Shown here piece by piece: positions 41,801 through 53,600 of a stretch of DNA of 64,000 bases; position 1 is the stretch's first letter, and every line of letters starts with the position of its first letter. The notes under the pieces are model-generated. The model was given only the letters and a program-made list of their open reading frames with translations. It was not told where the DNA came from and searched no databases. The stretch comes from Eleginops maclovinus (lineage: Eukaryota > Chordata > Actinopteri > Perciformes > Eleginopidae). A program made the position numbers and the translations under genes. The stretch lies in NCBI RefSeq assembly GCF_036324505.1, contig NC_086360.1, positions 12,048,793-12,112,792 on the forward strand. The letters are read 5' to 3'.

Positions 41801-44697
41801 GATCTCTCCTTACCCAACATGCCCTCTGCCCTTAGTCAAAGCATTAGGCTCCAGGTCATGTGGGTCTGTTGCTTTTTACAGGGGAAGTTATCTCATCAAC
41901 AAAGTTGATTATCTCAAGACAGAGGTCACTTCATCATTCCAATCATATGTTCACTTGTAAGTGGAGCCGATGATTACTTCACTTGTGGCGAGGGTACACT
42001 GTTTGATATAGAATGTGTTGGTGCCCATTGATCGGCAGCATTTGCTGGTAGCCTCATTGAAAGTGTCAGTGTTCATTTCTGTCTTTATTTAATTACTCTA
42101 GAGGGCACTTTGATGCAGCATGGAGGACACAGAACATAGATAAATAAACCCATAGAGAGACAGAGGATTACCCATTTACTGTTTTTGAAAAAGGCCCACT
42201 TAGGTTTGCGTTAGACAATTCTATTGGTTATTAACTGACTTTGTTCATGTCAGTTGAACAACATTAACCTTGTTTGTTGACAAATAAAAAAACATTATGT
42301 TTTTGTTATTATTTAGGAATTACATTTATATTAACAAATGTTCCGTAAAATAACTGGAAGCTAAAGCAAAAAAGTTTAGTTAAGGCATTTGAAGGACTTT
42401 GGTTGTGCAGTAAATTTAACTTGCTCCTGTCATGTTGTTGGTTTCTGGTTCTTGACAGATAAAGTATCTAAGAAATTAAGTTCTACATACACTGCACAAT
42501 TTTGCTTAAGATATAATTGATAAGTATTAAATGTATCAAACCATAAAGTGAATCTCATAAGCCACTATAAATCAAACAAAACACTTCAAGAGAATAAACA
42601 CTTTAGTAAAACATTGTGCTTTAGTGTACAACTTTTGTCTTTCTACACATGACCCCTGACCCCTGCCTGCAAATACTTGCATACCTAAAGCCAGCCTTAA
42701 ATCTAGTATTCTGCCCTGGTAGTCCATGTATTATACAAATGTAATTATGACATTAAATTGTATGCTAATGAATACAGTTTGGTTGATTTTTAAATGGGGG
42801 TTTTCCACAGGAGATTGTGCATAGGTTGGGCAACTGCATCCGTAACCTGACAACAATAAAATGTATGGGGTTGTACATACTACTTTTGCACATCTGATAC
42901 AGTATACTTAGTGTACCTGGTATGTCCTCTAGATTTGGCTGGAGCTTATGTGTCAAGCTATGTATGAATTGCACACCACAGAATAGATTAATTCATGACC
43001 TGTTGTGGTGTAGGAAAATAATGTTAAGACTTATGCGACTACTTTATCCTTTGAGGGAAATCTTAAGACAGATCTTTCTTCTTCGATGGGATTAATGCCC
43101 TGCTGCAGGAAAATCCTGAATTGCAAAAGGTGTCATTTACTACCAGGTATTTTCCTTTTTATAAAAGTGCATCAATTCAGTCATGAGTTTGATTACAGGT
43201 TGACTTGTGATCTTGTAAGATGATTCATATGTTTGTGTATGCATGTGTGGGATAGAGAGAGAATTTGCTCTTCTTCCCTTGCAGCACAGCCCTAGTATAT
43301 GAAGCACAGTGCAACCTTTGGCCCCCTCCTGCGAAGAAATGGACTGAGCTCCTTTCATTCCAATGCCCCCTGGGCAGGACTTATTTGTCTGTAACATGGC
43401 TGAACTGCATGAAAGAAAATGAGTCTTAATTGGAAGGTTTCTACCCAGACTGCGGAATAGATACTGTAATTCATGAACCCCCCCCCCCTTTAGCTTTGCA
43501 GTACTAGGGTCATTCACCTGTTCACTATCATTTAACAATTTTGTAGAAAGCCATTTCTCTAGGACAACAGAAATTTGCATTTACTTCATACCTTATGTCT
43601 GGGCATTTGTCCAGCAGGACATCTCCCCTGCACCTTTTCTGAAGCGCTATAACCAGAAATGGATCACTGTCCAGAGTTCCAGCAGATACTTTGCAACAGA
43701 TTTATTCAACCATTTGCCATGGAGACACAATAAAAAGCAGGTTTTATTCCAAGGAAAGGCCACAGCTGGTGATATCACTTTTTATTTCACCCGCTGTTGT
43801 CTCTGTTCCGAGTATCACTCTGAATATTCTGCTTTTACATGGCACCACATTACTGCAGTAGATAAACAGAACTATATGGCCTGAAGTTTGACTTTGCCCC
43901 AAAAATGGAAATCGTTTAGTTTTGGAATGAACTTTGTTTATTTGACACGTATTACAAAGGTTTTCTAACAACAAATGTTTAACGTATGTACATGACAAAG
44001 ACTTCAGACAGTGGAAAGTAGGATGAAAAGGAAACGTCATCTTAGAAGTGGTGCATGTAACCAATCCAAACTGAAATAAGTGAGCCACGATACCACTATA
44101 TATATATACACAGGATGCTTTGATCAGCCTGCCCCAACCAGATGCTTTGAAATCATTAATAACACATTTAAAATGTCATGATGTTAAATAAATGTATCAT
44201 AAAGGGAGATATTAGTAACTGATAACATGCTTTTAACTGCAAGTTTTACGGTTTCCAGGTTACTGCAGTGCATAGAAAATATTAATTTCCTGTTTTCTGC
44301 TTATATTTTTTGTGTGCATTTAAACACATTAAATGTCAACCTGAAATGTTTCTGCAAACTGAAATAATACTCAAGCGTTAGAGGGGGGTATATTGCATTA
44401 CTTCCGGTCCAGCAGATGATACACAGGTGTAAAGGAACATGTAGAGCATGTAGCTAAATGCACAGCTGTTTGTTTAATATGGTCATTATGTCATGAGCCA
44501 AACTTTCTCTCTAGGAGAACTGAACCCCAAATAACTGCAGTACCCACAAGTCTTGTGTGGATCAACCTCACCCATGTAGCAGCGTCAGCCATGTTGGAAT
44601 GGCTCAGAGGTGGTTGCTCAGTGTTTGTATTTCAAACTGGCTTTGTACCATCCCCCTAACCCCTCCCCCATTCCCCCTGCCCACCAGCATACTCTCT

Positions 44698-44739
<42 letters not shown>

Positions 44740-47700
44740 TGTGTGCGTGTTTTAAAGTGCACAGGCTCTGTGTGTGTGTGCACACTCAGGGAGGCCTTGT
44801 GCTCATGTACAGGATTGGCTGTGTTTCATTCTCTTTCAAATACTCTTTACCTGCACCTTGGTCTCCGCGGCCCACCCTCTGATCTATGTGACCATGTACA
44901 CAGTTATACAAAGTCATTATTATGCATTGTTTAGAGGAATTGCTGTGAACCATAACCCTGCAGTTAAGCTTGGGTTAAATATGTTTTAAAAGCCTAGATC
45001 TTGTTTTCTATTGGTTATTTAGCAAATGACCTTTCCTAGTAGTAGGGTGTGTTTTGTTATTGCGCCACAGGACTTTGCCTCACCTCTGCCCTCTCTCCTG
45101 CCTCTCTACCCTCTGTTCAGGAGATTAGTGCCACAGCCCACTGCTCTCTCAGTCATCGTAGCTGCATGAACACCAACTGCTGTTTAATCCATAAACTCCT
45201 TGGAAAAAGGATGCAATAACAGGCACCAGAAAATTAAGTAGCTAAAACCAGAAAATCCAGATCGCTGGTGTAACCAGTTTAATTTAGAACAGACTCACCT
45301 TAATTCAGTGCTGGGGACACTGTAGCCGTGTTTCCACTGCATAGTGCAACACACCTCTGCTCAACTCAATTCTCTCTTCTTTGGTTTAACATAAGGACAA
45401 GTTGCAGATAGTACCTGATACCTGCTGCTTTTTTTAGTACCATTTCATAAAGGGTTCCAAGCGAGCTGAGCTGACAATAGAAGGCAATGTTGCAACACTG
45501 CAGACCACTGATAGGTTGGGTAGAATTGTAATTGGTGCTTAAAGGGACCTCCTGCAGAAGTCCTGTGTACTGTCAATAGCAATTGCATTTTTAAAATAAC
45601 ACTGGGTACTGTCTGTTGTGGAAAATTAAATGAAGTAAAGCACATGGCACATCTACACATAGATATGTTGTCCTGATTACATCTTTCAAGTCTGTGTAAA
45701 CAACACTGTCTGTTCATCTCCTCATCATCAAACTACTGACACAAGTCAAGTTGGAGGCTAAAGACTTGGGTGCTGTGTTTTGGAAATTAGGTATCCCCCT
45801 CTATCATTAGGCCATAGTCCGTTTTTGAAAAGCTTAATACTGTAGAGAAGGTAAACTGAGGGCAATGTCTACCCTGGTCTGTAGGACAAGCCCAGAGCCG
45901 TTTTTGATTGGTATGTGGGGCCATATTTGGTCATAGCAGGTATTGTTTTTATAGCACTCCAGAGCAGCCAATTTGGCATCTCCAAACCTCCTTGCCAGCC
46001 TTTGGAAGGGGGCTTCAAAATACAGAGACACAAGCCAGCTACATGTCATCATAACTAGTGAACTAGTGCTCCTACATACTGAAAACATCACTCTAATCTT
46101 TCTAGTGGGTTCATCCATTCCTGACCTTACATCATAACTGTGAGGCTGCAATGGTGTACCAGCCTACACATGGTATTGAACATGATTCTACAAACTGCAA
46201 GAAGGGCCATGCACTCACAGATGGAGCTGCCATCATAGTGCAGGCCCATCCGTCTCCTGTGGTATTAAGCCTGCCTTCCTGGCAGCACCATTGGAAGGGG
46301 AGCTGGGCCTACACGTGTCCCACCCTAGCTACATATAGATCAGCCGTAATCCATTAGCAGTTCTCTGGAATCCAGCCGGCACAGCACAGCACTGGAGGGG
46401 CCAGGGGTAGAGGGTAGCCGTGGGTGATTGGGGGGGGGTGGAGGAGAGCGAACGAGGGATGAGAAGAGGAGGGGGTGGGGAAGGTTTTTAAAAAATGTTT
46501 TATCGTGAGCTTGCTTCTCTTCTCTGAGCCCAGCCCCCTTTTTATGTCGGCCTGCTGGAAAAGCCTCCTGAAACCCCCCCATAAAGCCTACAGAGGTGTG
46601 TGTATGTAGGGAGAGGGACTTGACTGATATATGGCTTCCTGGCTGGCAGAGGCCCTTCTTTCTAGCAGCCCTCTTCTCCATTTCCGCCTGCAGGGTTGAT
46701 CACCACACACCCCTCCAGCACATTCTGCGATTAAATGCATATCTTGGTGATGTGTTCCAGAATGGCTCATTATAATTCATGTTGGGGACAGTGAACTGTT
46801 CCTGGGATGTGTCTGCATGCCCGGTGAGAGGCTGATGAGGATAGAGAGAGAGAGCAAGACAGAGGAGAGGAGCAGTGGAAAGACGGGGGAGGGGAAAAAG
46901 AAGAAGAAGAAGACCATGAGTAGAAGTGTCAAAGCAGAGGAGACAAGACCAGGCCTGGACCTGAGAATAATGATCACTCCAGCTGATTGTATCAGCTAGC
47001 CTGACTGTTCCAACAGAGTCGCTCTGATACACCAGCCAGCCATCTCCATTTCACAATCTTCACCTTGTTGTTCTTGTATGATTTTCAGTGTTCCCTTTAT
47101 AGATTTTTCTTGTCATTTCGTACAACCTTTTTTAGAAGTGGTTCGCGGTTGTCATACCTCAACCTCATCAGGTTGTCAGCAGTGATTGTTGTAGAGCTTT
47201 GCTGTATGGCAGTAGTATATAACAGTATATTAAAGTTTTTGTTCAAGAATGTAGTAATGCATCATTATTGTGCTGGAAATGTCACAGTCTTTGAGGAAGA
47301 CTTGCTAAAAACATGCTTGCTTAATGTGTTTGCGCTCAATTGAATGGTTAAATCAGCGCAGTATTAAGATTGTGCTGATGCTATACACTAGTTTAGTGAA
47401 CACAATTTAGCCTGATACATTCAGATGAGTTATTCCAGCTGGGGTTTTGGGAAAAGAAGAGTTTAGTCATGTGTAATTGCATTTAAACTTTGCGCTCCAG
47501 TCTCTCTAGCTGAGTTTTGGAACCACTCCCTTCTTTCCTGCTACGCATTAGGAAACATGATTTTCAGAAAATATCTAGGTTGGCACTTGGTTTAAATGGC
47601 ATATTTTCAAATGAATGTATTGAGTTAAGCATTTCCCTGCATTACAGTATAATCTCCTATAATACGATATAACCTGCTCCGATCGGGGGCATTAAAGATG

Positions 47701-48789
47701 TGTGTCTATACTCCCAGCATGCCCAGAGCTTTAAGAACATGATTAACACAAGTAAAGAACACTCCCTGTTACAGTTACATCACTTGTGAGCTATTGCTAG
47801 GCTCTGATTGGTACATTTCTTCAACCAAATTTGTTCTTCGGTGTCTAAGTAGACAGAGCACTTTGGTACGGAATAGGACATTAATATGTGGTTTTAACAG
47901 TAAATAAGATTCATTTGTCCTATTTCCATATGAGGGCCTCTCTGGAGGATCAGGTGTTGCTGTCATCCTGTTTGAGCCACACCCTCCCCCCACCCTCTGC
48001 CCTAGCTCCTGTGTAGTTTTACCTGCTCAGGTATCACCTAATCCCTCCCCCCGGCCCTGCTGTGGCACCGACCCCCAACCCTAGACAATGGGGCAGGGCT
48101 GACATTACCATGACCTAATGGAGGCTAGAGTGAGCCTGGTTTCCAAAGAGGGCACCCCACCGAAACTAGAGTTACTCTGCGGAGATAGGGAAGAGTAGCT
48201 GAGGGGAGGCAACCTAGGAAAGTAGTCACTTTACCCTTTCTTCTTCTACACCTCTTTGGCCTTTGTGCCAGAACAGTGGCAAGGTGTATCAGAACTTGAT
48301 CCATGTAGAGTTTCAATTTGTTTAAAAGGGAAGTTGGGAGGAAGGGAAGGGTTCCAGTTTCTAAGCAGTTGTGTCATTATGTGGCACGCCAAGCCAACAG
48401 ATTACTAATTTCCCTGTGAGAGCTAATAACTTGGATTGCTGTACTCGAACTCAGTCATAACCCATGCAGATTAATAGTTATATATGTCAGACGTGCAACC
48501 ACTGTCACTGTTATGGTTTTTCAACCTGCCTTTTAATTTTGATCCTATTGAAGGCTGCATTACCAAACAAAAATGTAACCAAAACTTGCACCAACACATA
48601 ACAGCTATCCTGCTTTCTATCTTGTAAAAACCATTGTTTGGTAAACATTTTTGGGCTTTTTCTGGTCTTTTATTTATTTACATAGACTATAACACTGTAT
48701 TGAAGAACCTGTCATTTATCACGGTGTAGCTCTAATTCTTAATGTATACAATGTAAAACTAACCGCCTTTTTCTTTCTTTTTCTTTCAG
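38842..48789 (+). other. Putative hic2 intron 1
   Basis: No coding exon is convincing. It contains a (GGA)n tract (about 41739-41768), a C run (about 43479-43490), a (TG)n run (44701-44736) and several GC-richer patches (38900-39310, 46360-46470, 47940-48120). The end is a strong polypyrimidine tract and acceptor, tttctttctttttctttcag. Confidence 0.4.
44701..44736. repeat. (TG)n microsatellite
   Basis: About 18 perfect units, followed by a less regular TG-rich stretch. Confidence 0.9.
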
Positions 48790-48883
48790 CTTCAGGTGGT
48801 GCTCGTGTAGGAAGAGAAAGAGAGAGAGAGAGAAAGAGAGAGAGTGTGAGAGAGAGAGAGCGAAGGAAAGAAGGAAGGTGGAA
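48790..48883 (+). other. hic2 5' UTR part of the coding exon, with GA-rich tract
   Basis: Directly after the acceptor the leader consists largely of GA repeats (about 48813-48878), a purine-rich run next to the start codon. Confidence 0.6.
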
Positions 48884-50608
48884 ATGGAACTGCCAAATCA
48901 TGCCAAACAACTGCTGCTGCAACTCAACCAGCAGAGGGCCAAGGGCTTCCTGTGTGATGTTATCATTGTGGTGGAGAATGCACTCTTCCGCGCCCACAAG
49001 AACATCCTGGCGGCAAGCAGCATATACTTCAAGTCTTTGGTCCTCCACGATAACCTCATTAACCTCGACACAGAGATGGTTAACCCCTCTGTATTCAGAC
49101 AAGTTCTGGACTTCATCTACACTGGGAAGCTCCTGTCCTCGTCAGAGCAGAGCAATGAGCAGAACTTCACGGCCCTCTTAACCGCAGCCAGCTACCTCCA
49201 GCTCCATGACCTCGCTGCTCTGTGCAGAAAGAAGCTTAAGCGCAGTGGTGGGAAATCCCTGCCAGGTAAACCCTCCACTCCAGGCCCCCTTAGCCGCTCA
49301 CGCCTCAACAACCAGCGCCTTTCCACTTCTACCCCCGCTGGCCCCACAAACCACTATCCTCCGACCCCATCCGATGTCGACCAGCCACAGCCAGATGAAG
49401 GCCTTCGGGACAAGCTCTCAGATGACGAAATGTTTGTTGGCAGCTCTGGGAGGAATGGCAATGGGGGGAATGGCAGCAGTAACGGAAATCTCAGCAGTGG
49501 AGGAAGTGCTGGGGAACTGGACCTTGGACTAGATCTTTCCAAGAAAAGCCCTCCCTCTGCGGGCACAGCCACTGATGCCCTCAGCCCACACAGTATCTCC
49601 CAAGAGTCCCCTCAATCTGCCTCAGTATCCACAACCAACAGTGCCTCACTGGATGACTCCTCTACCACCCTACCAGGTGTTGACACCGGCTCAGAGACTA
49701 TGGAGCTCAACTCCTCCTCCAAAGCCTCAGAGGACAACCAAAACCAGCCAGATGGCCCTCCACCCCAGAAGAAATCTCGACAAGGTGCCCGCAAGAATGA
49801 ATGGCCTAAGAGAGAGGCATCAGGGTTGAAGTCTGAGGATCATGAAAGGCCCCTTGTTAACGGGGTGATTCTGGGTTCTAAGGATGGACGCTCCTCTGAC
49901 CAATCCTTCCAGTGTAAAGATGAGGACGAAGGAGGTGAAAATGGCCAAGACCACACTGATGAGAGTGGGCAAAGTGACGGAGAGGGTGCAGGAGGTGGAG
50001 GAGGAACAGCAGGGGGAAACCACAGCGCCAACTACGTGTACCGACAAGAAGGTTTTGAGCCAGCATTTGGGGACAACCTCTATGTGTGCATTCCCTGTGG
50101 TAAGGGCTTCCCCAGCTCTGAGCAGCTCAATGCTCATGTGGAGACTCACAATGAGGATGAGCTCTACATCAAAGAAGAGGGAGGGACCTTTGTGAAAGAG
50201 GAAGATGAGGAGGAGGCAGAGGACCTCTCTGCCCCTGTGGGTCCCTCTAGCTTTGGCTCTGAAGCGCGTCCGTTCAAGTGTACAGTCTGCAGTAAGAGCT
50301 ACAAAGACCCCGCAACTCTGAGGCAACATGAAAAGAGCCATTGGCTGACCAGGCCTTTCCCCTGCAACATCTGTGGCAAAATGTTCACCCAGAGGGGCAC
50401 CATGACACGCCACATGCGCAGCCACCTTGGCCTCAAGCCGTTTGCGTGTGAAGAGTGTGGCATGCGTTTCACACGCCAGTACCGTCTGACAGAGCACATG
50501 CGTGTCCACTCTGGGGAGAAGCCGTATGAATGCCAGCTATGCGGTGGGAAGTTTACCCAGCAGCGCAACCTCATCAGTCACCTGAGAATGCACACCTCAC
50601 CCTCTTAG
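48884..50608 (+). CDS. hic2: hic2, BTB / five-zinc-finger transcriptional repressor
   Basis: One exon encodes 574 residues, from ATG at 48884 (a GTG two codons earlier is not a start). The BTB/POZ domain spans about residues 8-120 (QLLLQLNQQRAKGFLCDVII, FRAHKNILAASSIYFKSLV, YLQLHDLAALCRKKLKR). GLDLSKK at 215-221 is the CtBP-binding motif of HIC proteins. IKEE near 429-432 fits a sumoylation consensus. Five C2H2 fingers follow: one at about 400-422 and four in tandem at 466-570, with the end NLISHLRMHTSPS that marks HIC2 rather than HIC1 (which has a long tail after the fingers). Human HIC2 has 615 residues. HIC2 binds GC-rich sites in the nucleus and represses through corepressors; in mammals it acts on BCL11A and in heart development. 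Confidence 0.95.
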   Translation: MELPNHAKQLLLQLNQQRAKGFLCDVIIVVENALFRAHKNILAASSIYFKSLVLHDNLINLDTEMVNPSVFRQVLDFIYTGKLLSSSEQSNEQNFTALLTAASYLQLHDLAALCRKKLKRSGGKSLPGKPSTPGPLSRSRLNNQRLSTSTPAGPTNHYPPTPSDVDQPQPDEGLRDKLSDDEMFVGSSGRNGNGGNGSSNGNLSSGGSAGELDLGLDLSKKSPPSAGTATDALSPHSISQESPQSASVSTTNSASLDDSSTTLPGVDTGSETMELNSSSKASEDNQNQPDGPPPQKKSRQGARKNEWPKREASGLKSEDHERPLVNGVILGSKDGRSSDQSFQCKDEDEGGENGQDHTDESGQSDGEGAGGGGGTAGGNHSANYVYRQEGFEPAFGDNLYVCIPCGKGFPSSEQLNAHVETHNEDELYIKEEGGTFVKEEDEEEAEDLSAPVGPSSFGSEARPFKCTVCSKSYKDPATLRQHEKSHWLTRPFPCNICGKMFTQRGTMTRHMRSHLGLKPFACEECGMRFTRQYRLTEHMRVHSGEKPYECQLCGGKFTQQRNLISHLRMHTSPS

Positions 50609-53600
50609 AAACGCATCAAGCCAAAGAACTCTGGGAATAGAAAAAAGTTCTCTCCCTTTTTTTCCATCTCAACAGCAAAGAAACGCACATGTCCACATTC
50701 ACATGAAAACACTCACAGTTCTTCATATTAATTCCAGTTTACGATGCCCTGGCTAAGTGAAAAATGTAGCGGTTAGCCACAGTGGGCTCTTGGTGACGGT
50801 GGGAACTTGTTGATGCAAGCATCATGTCATCATTAATACCAAGCAAGATCTGCTCACCTCTCAGGAGTTCTAGAGGGACAATTACTCCTGTCTCTCTCCA
50901 AAGTCAGAAAGCCATGGTGAAGTGGTATGACTTCTGGTCTGCATTACAAGTCTGTCAAATGTGAATGTGGGTACTGATATAAAGTCAAGCCTCCTCGCCT
51001 CATACCCCTCAGCAGCCTTTCTCTCTTCTACCTGAGCATTGAGTTTTTCAGATTGGTCCTCTTACTGATGAACTCAAAAGTCCCCTCTGAACTCCAGTGC
51101 TATTTTGACCAAAAACCTGCGCAAACAATACTGGCAATAATTCAGCAAAAAGATTATTTTTACCCTGACAGCTTTATATCCTTTGTTATTTTGGTGATGG
51201 GGATCTGTATGTAAGAGGAGGGGTAACTGGGTTTGGGACCATCTCCATGCTTTAACTGAATGACCTAAAAAAAGGTGGAATAACATTGGATTATGTTTTA
51301 TTTTCACAGACCACGAAAACTCAAAGACCTCTATACAGCTGTTCACAGTAAAACAGAGAGGATTTTCAATGTCTTTGGTTTTGCCTGCTAGTGCTCCCAG
51401 GAGAGAATCCTGGTTCGAAACCCCTTGAGGTACTTGATTTACTTAAAGAGCTTGTAATGTTTCAGTGAATGTTTAAACTGGAAAGTCTTGGGATTTTTCT
51501 TGTTGAGGGGAGGGGTTGGGGGCGGCCTAAGAAAAAAGGTGTTTTAGACTGAATGTTATGTTCAGTGGGTACGTTTATTTTTTTGTCTGTATAGCTTTCC
51601 TCCCCTCAGAAAAAGAAAAAGTCTATTTATATAGGCTTGTGACCTCGCTACCTCTGATTATTCTTACGAACTCTATGTTGATTAGTTGAAAGTTCCTATG
51701 TAATTAATTGTAAAAAGTGTTTAGATTATGGTAACTTTTCACCTAATGCTTTAACCTGCCCATCTCTCAACACAGGTTTTTGATGCTCATAGGGTTTACA
51801 CATTAATATTGTTTTTAGCTGTTGTATTTACTTGTCAAATATAGCTTTTTCGGGTGCCCTGGTCAGTGTGGCCCCACCTCAAGGTGTACTATAGCTTCCT
51901 GCCTGGAGCAATTAGTGGTTAGTTAGTGTAGATGTATAGTGTTCCAAAGATCTTATGAATGTTGAGGAGAACAGAGCTAACTAACATTGCTAGACAAGTT
52001 CATAACCAAAGTTTTAAAAAGATGTACTTAAGATATATAGCATACTAAATTATTTCACTTTTGATTTTCCTTTTTTGCTGTATAAAACAAATTATGAATT
52101 ATATTCTAAGTCCAGACAAAGAAATCCACTCTTTTGATGGAATTTTGGCCAATGACTCTGAGACTGAGGAAGGTTTTTGTGGTTTGCAAGGAAAGCTTGT
52201 GCTGATTGGTGGGCCGGTATGAATTAAACTTTACCACCTAACGAAATGGTGAAGTTTAAAAACGTGTTCCCTGAACATGGTTTTCTTTTCGTTTGTATCC
52301 AGAGTCCTTATCACTTTATATTCCCTGACTTAAAAAACAGGACTTGATGACATTGTATGTGTTCTGTTCAGACCAAAAAAAAAAGAAAAAGAAAAAAAAG
52401 ATAGGAATTATAATCAGAATTTTAATGTGAAGTTCAAGTTGCTTGTTAGTTTTTTGAGCCAGACTTGTGAAAACTTGTAATAAGAAGGGAGAAGCAGAGA
52501 TGCACTGGACAGCTGAACAACTCATCGGTCCCCTGCGGCATCCTTCTGTTTCTGATTGTATTTCATTATGTCACAGAATGATTTTAAATTATTTAAGACC
52601 TCTAAAGCTTTACCTCATCATAAGCCACCACACGTTGGGAATGGCCCCTCTGTTATCTGTCCAGTGTATCTACTCTAACAGTTACACTGTGGAGCATGAA
52701 CCTTCACTACAAGTTTTTGGTATAGGCATTCCTCTATTATGTTGGTTTGACTGTCTTCTTGATTTTTGTATTCCTCTTTCGTCCTCATGTTATGGTCTGT
52801 GAAATGTTTGTTATCATAGGGATGCAGCTACAGTTACACAAACATCACTACCGTTTAAAGGTACCTGCGTCCTGGACTCCCGGGGTTGTTACTTGGTTAT
52901 GTTGGATGTTGGTGTCTTGCTGTTTAAGCAGTTACTGTTTAGTGATTGCATGGTACATCTATGAATTTTTCACACTCCCCGACCCCCAACCACAAACATG
53001 TTATTTATCGCCTGATCGACTGTTGCTTGTGACCTCTTCTAGCTTAAGAGGGAGTCCACAATGCATTGCCTTCAAACGTTATTGTACTTGTCAACACTTA
53101 ATGCAGTACAGCATAATGTCTGTCATGCAAAAGGTGTTTTTATACATCAAGATCTCTAGCCATCTCTGCAAAAGACTTTGCAGCTGCATTTGAATGCTTG
53201 CTTGCTTGACATAACGATGAAAAATCTACGAACTCCAAACTGTGACAATACTACTACTATTACTATTACTACTAGTACTACTACTACTCAAATACTTCAG
53301 GGATTGTTCTGCATCTGTGAATGCAGACTCTCAGCTACATTTGTAAGACATAGTATTGTATCGATTTCTCTGTATTTTAATCATGGGAAAAGCAAAACAC
53401 TAGTTTCGTATTTAAGACAAACAGGGGGGTACTTTTTCAACTAACACAAAGAGCCTGGACAAAGGCGAGGCAGCTTGAAACAAGTCTACATTTTAGTTAG
53501 TAACACGGTATGTTAAGAAATAGTTTCAAAACTGTATAAAGAACTAAGAAGAAGAAGAAGAAAAGAAAAGCTCATACCCAAATCCACAAACTATTTTTTA

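Noticed and set aside
43140..43580. 146-codon minus-strand open frame
   Set aside because: No recognisable protein features; inside the putative hic2 intron.
49820..50509. 229-codon minus-strand open frame
   Set aside because: Antisense shadow of the hic2 coding exon.
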